Source: Desulfobulbaceae bacterium
GTDB taxonomy: Bacteria; Desulfobacterota; Desulfobulbia; Desulfobulbales; Desulfobulbaceae
Reading direction: 5' to 3'
Length of the DNA stretch: 36,313 nucleotides
Assembly: GCA_026987195.1 (NCBI GenBank)
Contig: JALSNC010000163.1
Location: forward strand, 1-36,313
Below, piece by piece: positions 7,880-17,362 of this stretch (position 1 is its first letter; each line of letters begins with the position of its first letter). The position numbers and the translations under genes were made by a program. The notes beneath the pieces were generated by a model. It worked only from the letters and a program-made list of their open reading frames with translations, had not been told where the DNA came from and did no database searches.

Positions 7880-8632
7880 ATGTTTGACTTGCAGGGGAAG
7901 GTTGCACTGATAACCGGCGGTTCCCGGGGCATCGGGCGGGCCGTTGCCATGCGGCTGGCGGAGAACGGGGTCAATATCGTAGTCAACTATGTCCGTCATC
8001 GCCGGGATGCCGAAGAGACCGTGGCCGCGGTCAGGGCCAGGGGGGTCGAGTGCCTGGCCATCAAGGCCAACGTGGCCAGGGAGGCGGATGTGGCCCGGAT
8101 GTTCGAGGAGATCAGGGAGTCCTACAGCCGCCTTGATATCCTGGTCAGCAATGCCGCCTCGGGTGTGCTCAAGCCGGTGATGGAGCTGACCACCCGCCAC
8201 TGGAACTGGGCCATGGACATCAATGCCCGTGCCCTGCTGACCCTGGCCCAGCATGCCGTGCCCATGATGGAAAAGGGTGGCCGCATCATGGCGGTATCGA
8301 GTCTCGGCGCTGTCCGTGCCGTGCCCAACTATACGGTGGTGGGCGCCTCCAAGGCGGCCCTGGAGTCCCTGGTACGGCACCTGGCCGTGGAACTCGGACC
8401 GCGGGGCATACTGGTCAATACCATCAGTGCCGGCGTGGTGGACACCGATGCCCTGAAGAAATTTCCCAACCGTGAGCAGATCATCTCCCAGTCCCTGGAG
8501 CGGACCCCGCTGGGCCGTCTTACCACGCCAGATGATGTGGCCGATCTGGCGCTCTTCCTCTGCAGTGATCTCGCCTCCATGATCCATGGCCAGGTGGTGG
8601 TGGTGGATGGCGGCTATGCCATTCAGGGGTGA
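7880..8632 (+). CDS. fabL: FabL-type enoyl-[acyl-carrier-protein] reductase (SDR family)
   Basis: Short-chain dehydrogenase of 250 aa. The cofactor motif is TGGSRGIG (residues 13-20) and the catalytic motif is Y-x6-K in NYTVVGASKAALESLVRHLA. The stretch after it (ILVNTISAGVVDTDALKKFP, followed by NRE) and the C-terminal MIHGQVVVVDGGY closely resemble Bacillus subtilis FabL as I remember it. FabL is the NADPH-dependent enoyl-ACP reductase completing each round of fatty-acid elongation. The FabL assignment rather than a generic FabG-like ketoreductase rests on the VDTDALKKFPNRE match and the Y-x6-K spacing, which differs from the usual Y-x3-K. AGGTGA at 7870-7875 precedes the ATG. Its 3' end overlaps a convergent small gene by 10 bp. 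Confidence 0.82.
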   Translation: MFDLQGKVALITGGSRGIGRAVAMRLAENGVNIVVNYVRHRRDAEETVAAVRARGVECLAIKANVAREADVARMFEEIRESYSRLDILVSNAASGVLKPVMELTTRHWNWAMDINARALLTLAQHAVPMMEKGGRIMAVSSLGAVRAVPNYTVVGASKAALESLVRHLAVELGPRGILVNTISAGVVDTDALKKFPNREQIISQSLERTPLGRLTTPDDVADLALFLCSDLASMIHGQVVVVDGGYAIQG

Positions 8633-8850
8633 GCATTCTTCACCACCCTGTACAGACATTCAAAGATGATGGTGGCCCCGGCGTAGAGCAGGAGCGCGGT
8701 GAACAGCGAGGGCCATGTCGATGAGGCGGCATGGGTCAGGCGCTGGATCGGCAGGTAGAGGGCGGCGGCAAACCCCGAGGCGTGCACCACCCAGAATCCG
8801 GGAAAGGTCAGCCCCAGGATCAGGTAGAAGCTCTGACGGATGAATTTCAT
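8623..8850 (-). CDS. Small two-helix membrane protein, unknown function
   Basis: A 75-aa open frame starting MKFIRQSFYLILGL. It has two hydrophobic segments, about residues 7-32 and 48-72, so it is probably an inner-membrane hairpin protein. I chose ATG 8850 because the residues upstream of it in the same frame are low-complexity and Pro/Arg-rich. The ribosome-binding site is weak. It is convergent with and overlaps the fabL 3' end by 10 bp. I do not recognise a family. The clear hydrophobic pattern and basic N terminus favour a real gene. Confidence 0.5.
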   Translation of the reverse strand: MKFIRQSFYLILGLTFPGFWVVHASGFAAALYLPIQRLTHAASSTWPSLFTALLLYAGATIIFECLYRVVKNAHP

Positions 8851-9137
8851 GACAGGGGTTTGCTCCCGGGCATTGCGGCAGGTCGGAAAGAGATCGCCGG
8901 CAGGTGGTCTTGTCCGCCGCGGCCCGGGTCCCTGGCCCATGCCGCAGTGGCTGGGTGAAGGATACCATGGCGCCCTGGATTCCCGCAAGGTAACAGTTCG
9001 CTGCCATCGCCAACCGTTTTGGCTGATCCGTGATCCATTAGAATCTCCCCCCTTTTTTCCTGTTCCGGGCGCTCCTGGCCCGCTATTTCCCGTCTTTTTT
9101 CCCCTCTTCCCGGAAATGGGTGCTATTTATATTGAAT
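8851..9137. other. Intergenic stretch before the ilvC promoter
   Basis: No gene is supported. It contains the second short repeat site (8989-9036), then a pyrimidine-rich stretch (about 9045-9105) with several runs of T and C. Confidence 0.5.
8989..9036 (+). repeat. Short GTAACGGTTCACC-type repeat (site 2)
   Basis: GGTAACAGTTCGCTGCCATC followed by GCCAACCGTTTTGG aligns with 7641-7688 over its full length. Confidence 0.6.
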
Positions 9138-9166
9138 TTGTACGAAGGGTTTTGTAGTTATATAAA
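9138..9166 (+). promoter_or_regulatory. Candidate sigma70 promoter for ilvC
   Basis: -35 TTGTAC (9138-9143), 17-bp spacer, -10 TATAAA (9161-9166). It would give a leader of about 115 nt before the ilvC ATG. The -35 is imperfect, but the segment is distinctly AT-rich in a GC-rich region. Confidence 0.55.
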
Positions 9167-9182
9167 GTTCAGCCTGGTTGTT

Positions 9183-10762
<1,580 letters not shown>

Positions 10763-10822
10763 GGGGTACCCGGTGCAGGCCGGCTGCCGTGGCTGCGTCG
10801 CCGCCGGTCTGCAACTCCAGCC

Positions 10823-12736
10823 ATGAAACCCGATTTCCAGGAATATATCCGGGACCACGTGGTGCTGGCCGACGGCGCCCTGGGCTCCTATCTCTTCGAA
10901 AAGGGAGTGGAGCGCGGCCGCAATCTGGATCTGCTCAACCTGCAGGCCCCGGATATCATCTTCAGCGCCCACGAGGAGTACATCAGGGCCGGCAGCCAGC
11001 TCATCGAGACCAATACCTTTGGTGCCAACCGCTTCAAGCTGCGGGAGGCAGGTGCCGAGGAACAGGTGCGGGAGATCAACCGGGCCGGAGCCGCCATTGC
11101 GGCCAAGGCGGCCGGGCATCAGGTCTATGTGGCCGGCTCCATCGGGCCCTCCGGCATTGCCTTTCCCCTGGACGAGGAAGAGGCCGACCTGGAGGAGATC
11201 CGGGATACGTTCCGGGATCAGGTCCTGGGACTGGCCGAGGGCGGGGTTGATGTCCTGATCATCGAGACCTTTCGTAATCTCGACGAGATCCTGCTGGCCA
11301 TCGGGGTGGCCCGTCGCGAGGCGCCGGAGCTGCCGGTCATCGCCCAGATGGTCTTCCCGGCCCGTGCCATGACGGTGCGTGGTGACGATGCCCTGAACTG
11401 CGGCATCAGGATGCGCGATGCCGGGGCCGCCGTGGTCGGCACCAACTGCGGCCGCGGTATCGATGCCATGGTGACCGCCATCGGCCGCATGTCCTCCCTT
11501 GCCGGGGACGGCCTGCCCCTGTCGGCCTTTCCCAATGCCGGCATGCCGGAGATGGTCGGCCACCGCATGATCTATCCCGCCCAGCCCTCCTACATGGCAT
11601 CGCGGGCCCGGGAAATGATCCGGCTGGGGGTCCATCTCATCGGCGGCTGCTGCGGTACCACGCCGGCCCATATCCAGGAGTTCCGTTCCGTGCTCCGCAT
11701 CAGGCCGGTGCGGGTGCGGGGCGAGGTGGTGCCGGCGGCGACGCGCGAGACCACGGAGACCGGTCCCTCGACCCGGGCCGGCGGATTCCTCTCCGGCCTG
11801 CAGCCGGGCCGGCTGCCGATCGTCGTCGAGCTGGATCCGCCCACCCATCTCGACGTGGAACCGGTGCTCCAGGGGGCGGACAGGCTGGCCGCGGCCGGTG
11901 TCGATGCCATCTCGCTGGGCGAGAACCCGCTGGCCATCCTGCGGGCCGGCAACCTGGGCATGGCGACCCTGATCAGGAACCGGACCGGCGTGCAGACCAT
12001 CATCCACCAGACCGGCCGGGATATCAATGCCCTGGGGCTGCAGGCCCGGATGATGGAGGCGCACCTGCTGGGGATCGAGGCGGTGCTTGCGGTCTCCGGC
12101 GACTCGGCCAGCGGTACGGATCAGCCCGGGGTCTCCGGGGTTTTTGATCTCCGCTCGCCCGGCCTGATCGCCATGCTCGACGCTCTGAACCGGGGGGTGA
12201 ACCTGGCGGGCCGGCCGATCAGGAAGCCCACCAACTTCTCCATCGGCGCCGCCTTCAGCTTCAGACCCGCCAGCCCGGGCGTCCAGATCGGGCGGCTGGA
12301 GAAGAAGGCGGCGCTGGGCGCCCGTTTTGCCATGACCCAGCCCCTCTTTTCCCGCCAGGTGGTGGAACAGATGATGGAGAAGGTCGGCCATCTGGACATT
12401 CTTGTGTTTCCTGGTATCTTTCCGCTGATCTCTGCCAGGAACGCCGAGTTCCTCCACAACGAGGTGCCCGGAATCTCGGTGCCGGCCCGGCTGCGGGAAA
12501 AGCTCGGCCAATACCCCCGGGTGGAGGATCAGCGGCAGGTGGCCCTGGAATACACCGCCAGGCTGGTGGCCGATATCGGCCCCTTTGTCGACGGTCTCTA
12601 TCTCATCAGTCCGCTCAACAAGTGGAATATTGTTCTCGACTTCGTGATCCAGGCAAGAGAGGCCGGCTGGCAGGGCAGCGGCCGTGCAGACCGTTATGCC
12701 GGGGTATCAGCCGGGGCAAAGGGAGTGCCGTCCTGA
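10823..12736 (+). CDS. Bifunctional homocysteine S-methyltransferase / methylenetetrahydrofolate reductase
   Basis: Fusion of 637 aa. The N-terminal barrel (about 1-295) is a zinc homocysteine S-methyltransferase domain with DGALGSYLFEKG, ETNTFGANR and the zinc ligands C209 (GTNCGRG) and C276-C277 (GGCCGTTPAH). The C-terminal domain (about 330-637) is an MTHFR/MetF FAD barrel (PIVVELDPPTHLDVEP, then AVSGDSA, MTQPLFSRQ and FPGIFPL). Together they would reduce 5,10-methylene-THF and pass the methyl group to homocysteine to make methionine. No cobalamin-binding domain is present, so any B12 protein would be separate. It lies directly before metK and ahcY, which use and recycle the product. Family members are widespread in firmicutes and deltaproteobacteria, sometimes annotated as metF fusions. 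Confidence 0.93.
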   Translation: MKPDFQEYIRDHVVLADGALGSYLFEKGVERGRNLDLLNLQAPDIIFSAHEEYIRAGSQLIETNTFGANRFKLREAGAEEQVREINRAGAAIAAKAAGHQVYVAGSIGPSGIAFPLDEEEADLEEIRDTFRDQVLGLAEGGVDVLIIETFRNLDEILLAIGVARREAPELPVIAQMVFPARAMTVRGDDALNCGIRMRDAGAAVVGTNCGRGIDAMVTAIGRMSSLAGDGLPLSAFPNAGMPEMVGHRMIYPAQPSYMASRAREMIRLGVHLIGGCCGTTPAHIQEFRSVLRIRPVRVRGEVVPAATRETTETGPSTRAGGFLSGLQPGRLPIVVELDPPTHLDVEPVLQGADRLAAAGVDAISLGENPLAILRAGNLGMATLIRNRTGVQTIIHQTGRDINALGLQARMMEAHLLGIEAVLAVSGDSASGTDQPGVSGVFDLRSPGLIAMLDALNRGVNLAGRPIRKPTNFSIGAAFSFRPASPGVQIGRLEKKAALGARFAMTQPLFSRQVVEQMMEKVGHLDILVFPGIFPLISARNAEFLHNEVPGISVPARLREKLGQYPRVEDQRQVALEYTARLVADIGPFVDGLYLISPLNKWNIVLDFVIQAREAGWQGSGRADRYAGVSAGAKGVPS

Positions 12737-12803
12737 GCGGATCCATGCACGACGGCAAACCACAAACCGATAGACGTTCCTGCGAACAGGGAGAAATACG
12801 ACC

Positions 12804-13967
12804 ATGAGCACCCATCTCTTTACCTCTGAATCCGTTTCCGAAGGGCATCCGGACAAGGTCGCCGACCAGATTTCCGATGCCATTCTTGATGCCATCCTGA
12901 CCCAGGACACCGGCGCCAGGGTGGCCTGCGAGAGCCTGGTCACCACCGGTCTGGCCCTCATTGCCGGAGAGATAACCACCACAGCCTGGGTCGACATGCC
13001 CGACATCGTCCGTCAGACCATCCGTGAGATCGGCTACAACTCGTCGGAGATGGGCTTTGACTGGCAGTCCTGCGCCGTGCTGACCTCCATCGACAAGCAG
13101 TCCCCGGATATCGCCCAGGGCGTTAACGAGGGCTCCGGCCTGGACCTGGATATGGGGGCCGGGGACCAGGGGCTGATGTTCGGCTATGCCTGCGATGAAA
13201 CCGAGGTCCTGATGCCCATGCCCATCGTCTATGCGCACCGGTTGTGCAAGCGGCAGGCCGAGGTCCGCAAGATCGGGCTCCTGCCCTGGCTGCGGCCCGA
13301 TGCCAAGAGCCAGGTGACCATCGAGTATGAAGGCCGGCGGCCCAGGCGTGTCGAGGCGGTGGTTCTCTCCACCCAGCACAGCCCGGAGGTGGCCTACAGG
13401 GATATCAAGGAAGGGGTGATGGAGGAGATCATCAAGCCGATCCTGCCCGCCGGCATGCTGGATGAGAACACCAAGTACTTCATCAATCCCACGGGCCGTT
13501 TTGTCATCGGCGGCCCGGTGGGTGACTGCGGTGTCACCGGCCGCAAGATCATTGTCGATTCCTATGGCGGCCGCGGCTCCCATGGCGGCGGTGCCTTTTC
13601 GGGCAAGGATCCCTCCAAGGTGGACCGCTCCTCCTCCTATATGGGACGCTATGTGGCCAAGAACATCGTTGCCGCCGGTCTGGCCTCCGAGGTGGAGATC
13701 CAGGTCGCCTATGCCATCGGCATCTCCAGGCCGGTTTCCATCAATGTCAAGACCTTCGGGACCGCGGTCATCAGCGATGACCAGCTCGTCGAGGTGATCG
13801 GCAAGGTCTTCGATCTCCGGCCGAAGGCCATTATCCAGCAGCTCGACCTCCTGCGGCCCATCTACCATAAGACTGCGGCCTATGGCCATTTCGGCAGGGA
13901 ACGGGACGAATTCACCTGGGAGCGGACCGACAAGGTCGAGGCACTGAAGAGCGCCGCCGGCATCTGA
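12804..13967 (+). CDS. metK: S-adenosylmethionine synthetase
   Basis: Makes SAM from methionine and ATP. It is 387 aa, the normal length. It starts with [20 protein letters not shown] (ATP/metal site). The signature [12 protein letters not shown] lies in the central domain, and the phosphate loop is [19 protein letters not shown]. The C-terminal [13 protein letters not shown] and YGHFGR are typical. GGGAGAAAT precedes the ATG. It is 67 bp after the methyltransferase/MTHFR gene and 84 bp before ahcY, consistent with one methyl-cycle transcription unit. Confidence 0.98.
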   Translation: MSTHLFTSESVSEGHPDKVADQISDAILDAILTQDTGARVACESLVTTGLALIAGEITTTAWVDMPDIVRQTIREIGYNSSEMGFDWQSCAVLTSIDKQSPDIAQGVNEGSGLDLDMGAGDQGLMFGYACDETEVLMPMPIVYAHRLCKRQAEVRKIGLLPWLRPDAKSQVTIEYEGRRPRRVEAVVLSTQHSPEVAYRDIKEGVMEEIIKPILPAGMLDENTKYFINPTGRFVIGGPVGDCGVTGRKIIVDSYGGRGSHGGGAFSGKDPSKVDRSSSYMGRYVAKNIVAAGLASEVEIQVAYAIGISRPVSINVKTFGTAVISDDQLVEVIGKVFDLRPKAIIQQLDLLRPIYHKTAAYGHFGRERDEFTWERTDKVEALKSAAGI

Positions 13968-14051
13968 ACGGGAACGCGTGGCGAACCGGGTTTACAGGCC
14001 GGATGCCGACTTCCGGTCTTCTCATTATTGACGGAACAAGAGAAGGGAACA

Positions 14052-15338
14052 ATGACGGATTACAAGGTAGCTGATATGAGTCTGGCCGAGTGGGGCCGCA
14101 AGGAGATCGCCATTGCCGAGACCGAGATGCCGGGCCTCATGGCCCTGCGCGAGGAGTACGCGGGCGAGAAACCGCTGGCCGGCGCCCGCATAGCGGGATG
14201 CCTGCACATGACCATCCAGACCGCAGTCCTGATGGAGACCCTGGTGGCGCTCGGCGCCGAGCTGCGCTGGTCGTCGTGCAACATCTTTTCCACCCAGGAC
14301 CATGCCGCCGCCGCCATGGCCGCGGCCGGTATCCCCACATTCGCCTGGAAGGGCGAGAGCGAGGAGGAGTTCTGGTGGTGTATCGACCAGACCATCTTCG
14401 GACCCGACGGCTGGCGGCCCAACATGCTGCTCGATGACGGGGGTGACCTGACCCATGTCATGCACGAGAAGTACCCGGAGCTGCTCAAGGACGTTCGTGG
14501 TCTTTCCGAGGAGACCACCACCGGTGTACACCGGCTGGAGGAGATGGCGGCCAGGGGCACCCTGCTGACCCCGGCCTTCAATGTCAACGACTCGGTGACC
14601 AAGTCCAAGTTCGATAACCTCTATGGCTGCCGGGAATCCCTGATCGACGGTATCAAGCGGGCCACCGACGTGATGATCGCCGGCAAGATCTGCGTGGTCG
14701 TCGGCTATGGCGACGTGGGCAAGGGGTGCGCCCAGGCCCTGCGTGGTATGGGGGCCACGGTGCTCATCACCGAGGTCGATCCCATCTGCGCCCTGCAGGC
14801 GGCCATGGAAGGATACCGGGTGGTGACCATGGAGGAGGCGGCACCGGTGGCCGACATCTTTGTCACCGCCACCGGCAACCTCAAGGTGATCACCAGGGCC
14901 CATATGGATGTCATGAAGGATCAGGCCATTGTCTGCAACATCGGCCATTTCGATTCCGAGATCGACATCGCCGGCATCCGCGATCTTCCCTGGGAAAATA
15001 TCAAGCCCCAGGTGGATCACGTGATCTTCCCCGACGGCAAGCGGATCATCGTCCTGGCCGAGGGGCGGCTGGTCAACCTGGGCTGTGCCACCGGCCATCC
15101 CAGCTTCGTGATGAGCAACTCGTTCACCAACCAGGTCCTGGCCCAGATCGAGCTGTGGCAGAATCCCGGCAAGTACGGGAACAAGGTCTATTTCCTGCCC
15201 AAGAAGCTGGACGAGAAGGTGGCCCGTCTCCATCTGAAGAAGATCGGCGCCCACCTGACCCGGCTGACTCCGGAACAGGCCGAGTACATTGGCGTGGACG
15301 TCGATGGTCCCTACAAGCCTGAATACTACCGCTACTGA
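14052..15338 (+). CDS. ahcY: S-adenosylhomocysteine hydrolase (adenosylhomocysteinase)
   Basis: NAD-dependent enzyme of 428 aa splitting S-adenosylhomocysteine into homocysteine and adenosine, so closing the methyl cycle with its neighbours. Visible signatures are [29 protein letters not shown], the catalytic block [20 protein letters not shown], the NAD loop [10 protein letters not shown] and the C-terminal [15 protein letters not shown] with the family's usual ending ([11 protein letters not shown]). The internal segment found in plant and some bacterial enzymes is absent. I chose ATG 14052 with GAAGGGA close upstream; an in-frame TTG at 14028 is less likely. The gap before it holds a CCGGA/TCCGG hairpin but no recognisable SAH riboswitch. 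Confidence 0.98.
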   Translation: MTDYKVADMSLAEWGRKEIAIAETEMPGLMALREEYAGEKPLAGARIAGCLHMTIQTAVLMETLVALGAELRWSSCNIFSTQDHAAAAMAAAGIPTFAWKGESEEEFWWCIDQTIFGPDGWRPNMLLDDGGDLTHVMHEKYPELLKDVRGLSEETTTGVHRLEEMAARGTLLTPAFNVNDSVTKSKFDNLYGCRESLIDGIKRATDVMIAGKICVVVGYGDVGKGCAQALRGMGATVLITEVDPICALQAAMEGYRVVTMEEAAPVADIFVTATGNLKVITRAHMDVMKDQAIVCNIGHFDSEIDIAGIRDLPWENIKPQVDHVIFPDGKRIIVLAEGRLVNLGCATGHPSFVMSNSFTNQVLAQIELWQNPGKYGNKVYFLPKKLDEKVARLHLKKIGAHLTRLTPEQAEYIGVDVDGPYKPEYYRY

Positions 15339-15347
15339 TCCTGCCTG

Positions 15348-15947
15348 ATGTTCACGGGCCGGGGCAGGATGACCGCGGCGTCCTGCCCTTTACGTTCCCC
15401 TGGCCGGGATGGGAATGCGGCCATACTGCGGGCGGCCTGCTGCGTCCTGCTCTGCTGCCTGCTGCTCGGCGGCTGTGCCCGCCACCGGACCAGGGTCATG
15501 GAGGCCACGGCCTATTGCGGCTGCGGCCGGTGCTGTTCCTGGGAGCGCGGCAGCTGGAAGTATCTCAAGCTCGACTTCTGGAACCGCTATGTCTCTGCCG
15601 GCCCTGATGCCGGCAGACCCTATACCGGCAGGACCGCCAGCGGTGCCGAGCCGGTGGAGGCGCAGCCGGGCCTGTTCTCCGCCGACAGCCTCATCCATCC
15701 CTGGATGATCCCCTTTCGCGTTGTCTTTCCCTGGCTCTGGCCCTCCCGCGACGGCACCATTGCCGCTGATACCAGGTATTATCCCTTCGGCACCAGGATG
15801 TATGTCCCCGGCTATGGCTGGGGCAGGGTCATGGACCGGGGCTCGGCCATCAGGGGGCCGGACAGGATCGATCTCTATTTCGAGTCGCACCGGGATGCCC
15901 TGTCCTGGGGGCGGCGCCGCGTCGAGGTGGAGATTATTCCCCCCTGA
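15348..15947 (+). CDS. 3D-domain lipoprotein (double-psi beta-barrel)
   Basis: Protein of 199 aa with a lipoprotein signal peptide: the hydrophobic AACCVLLCCLLLGGC ends at Cys43. It is followed by a 3D (three-aspartate) domain: ATAYC near the start, GTIAADTRYYPFGTRMYVPG, then VMDRGSAIRGPDRIDLYF. The three Asp residues lie in ADT, MDRG and RIDLYF. 3D domains occur in MltA-type lytic transglycosylases and Rpf/YocH-like cell-wall enzymes. This protein has only the 3D module, so a peptidoglycan-binding or hydrolytic role is an inference. The CGCGRCC cluster after ATAYC is typical of the delta-proteobacterial group. It starts 9 bp after ahcY. ATG 15369 is a possible alternative start. Confidence 0.82.
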   Translation: MFTGRGRMTAASCPLRSPGRDGNAAILRAACCVLLCCLLLGGCARHRTRVMEATAYCGCGRCCSWERGSWKYLKLDFWNRYVSAGPDAGRPYTGRTASGAEPVEAQPGLFSADSLIHPWMIPFRVVFPWLWPSRDGTIAADTRYYPFGTRMYVPGYGWGRVMDRGSAIRGPDRIDLYFESHRDALSWGRRRVEVEIIPP

Positions 15948-15955
15948 CCGGAGGA

Positions 15956-15983
15956 GCAGGGGCGACCGGCCGGTCGCCCCTGC
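15956..15983. repeat. Perfect 28-bp palindrome
   Basis: GCAGGGGCGACC and its exact complement GGTCGCCCCTGC flank a GGCC centre, so all 28 bases are self-complementary. It lies between the 3D-lipoprotein stop and trmFO, 30 bp before the trmFO ATG. No T-run follows on either strand, so a simple intrinsic terminator is doubtful. It could be an RNA-stability hairpin or a protein-binding site. Confidence 0.75.
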
Positions 15984-16013
15984 TTCCCCCAAAAAACTGA
16001 CCGGAAGGAGCGG

Positions 16014-17336
16014 ATGCAAAGTGGAAAAATAACCATTGTCGGCGGCGGCCTGGCAGGTTGTGAGGCGGCCTGGCAGGCCGCCCGCCGGGGAGTGGCGGTG
16101 GACCTGTACGAGATGAAGCCACATCGCTTCAGCCCGGCCCACTGTTCGGAGTCCCTGGCCGAACTGGTCTGTTCCAACTCCCTGCGCTCCGATGCGGTGG
16201 ATTCGGCGGTGGGCCTGCTCAAGGAAGAGATGCGCCGTCTCGACTCCCTGATCATGCGGGCCGCGGACGCCACCGCGGTGCCGGCCGGCAAGGCCCTGGC
16301 CGTGGACCGGGAGCGGTTTTCGGCCCTGGTCAGCCGGGAGGTGGCGTCCTGTCCCCTGATCCGGATCCGCCGACAGGAGATCACCGAGGTGCCGGATCCG
16401 GAAGAGGCACCGGTGATCCTGGCCACCGGTCCCCTGACCTCGGAACTTCTCAGCAGGAGCCTGCTGGCGCTCACCGGCAGTGACAATCTGGCCTTCTACG
16501 ATGCCATTGCCCCCATTGTCAGTGCCGAGTCGCTGGACATGGAGATCATCTATCGCAAGTCCCGCTGGGATGACGAGGGCCCGGGTGATTACCTCAACTG
16601 TCCCATGAACCGGGAAGAATACGAGCGGTTCATCGAGCTGCTGGCAGGCGCGGACACCGTACCGCTGAAGAGTTTCGAGGAGCCGAGATACTTCGAGGGC
16701 TGCCTGCCCATCGAGGTGATGTGCGAGCGGGGAGCCGATACCCTGCGCTTCGGTCCCATGAAGCCGGTGGGCCTGGCCCATCCGGAGACCGGCGAGGTGC
16801 CCTATGCCGTGGTCCAGCTCCGGGCCGAGAACAGGGAAGGCACCATGTATAACATGGTGGGATTTCAGACCAAGCTGACCTACCCCGAACAGAAGCGGGT
16901 CTTCCGCACCATCCCGGGCCTGGAACAGGCTGAATTCGTCCGCCTGGGCTCCATCCACCGCAACACCTTTATCTGTGCTCCCCGTCTGCTGACCCCTACC
17001 CTGGAGCTGCGCAGCCGGCCCGGGCTTTTCCTGGCCGGCCAGCTTTCCGGGGTCGAGGGATATGTCGAATCAGCAGCCATGGGGCTGCTGGCCGGCATCA
17101 ATGCCGGCTGCCTGGCCAGGGGCATGGCTCCTGTGGCACCGCCACCGGCCACGGCCCACGGTGCCCTCATCTCCCACCTGACCTGTTCCGATCCGGACCA
17201 TTTCCAGCCCTCCAATGTCAATTTCGGCCTCTTTCCGCCCCTGGAGAAGAAGATCAGGAAGAGGGAACGCGGCCGGTACAGGGCCGGCCTGGCACTGGCC
17301 CTGCTTGCGGAGTGGAAGGAGCGAATGCCGGCCTGA
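16014..17336 (+). CDS. trmFO: Methylenetetrahydrofolate--tRNA-(uracil-5-)-methyltransferase
   Basis: FAD- and folate-dependent enzyme of 440 aa making 5-methyluridine at tRNA position 54. The FAD motif is [18 protein letters not shown] at the N terminus, with LYEMKP after it. The two active-site cysteines are C53 ([11 protein letters not shown]) and C230 ([10 protein letters not shown]), equivalent to Cys53 and Cys226 of the Bacillus enzyme. [19 protein letters not shown] and the C-terminal [13 protein letters not shown] are also typical. AAGGAG precedes the ATG at good distance. It follows the methyl-cycle genes and draws on the same folate one-carbon pool. It is convergent with the primase-helicase gene, 25 bp away. 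Confidence 0.97.
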   Translation: MQSGKITIVGGGLAGCEAAWQAARRGVAVDLYEMKPHRFSPAHCSESLAELVCSNSLRSDAVDSAVGLLKEEMRRLDSLIMRAADATAVPAGKALAVDRERFSALVSREVASCPLIRIRRQEITEVPDPEEAPVILATGPLTSELLSRSLLALTGSDNLAFYDAIAPIVSAESLDMEIIYRKSRWDDEGPGDYLNCPMNREEYERFIELLAGADTVPLKSFEEPRYFEGCLPIEVMCERGADTLRFGPMKPVGLAHPETGEVPYAVVQLRAENREGTMYNMVGFQTKLTYPEQKRVFRTIPGLEQAEFVRLGSIHRNTFICAPRLLTPTLELRSRPGLFLAGQLSGVEGYVESAAMGLLAGINAGCLARGMAPVAPPPATAHGALISHLTCSDPDHFQPSNVNFGLFPPLEKKIRKRERGRYRAGLALALLAEWKERMPA

Positions 17337-17338
17337 TG

Positions 17339-17362
17339 GCCGCGCCCTGGTCCGGGCGGCCT
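17339..17362. terminator. Possible hairpin terminator between convergent genes
   Basis: GGCC-GC-GCCC and GGGC-GGCC form a stem with a 2-nt bulge and a TGGTCC loop between the trmFO stop and the 3' end of the convergent primase-helicase gene. The downstream sequence on the plus strand is TTATTCC, a poor T-tract, so this is tentative. Confidence 0.35.

Noticed and set aside
13968..14051. SAH or SAM riboswitch before ahcY or metK
   Set aside because: Only a small CCGGA/TCCGG hairpin is present; the conserved core of the known SAH and SAM riboswitches is not recognisable.
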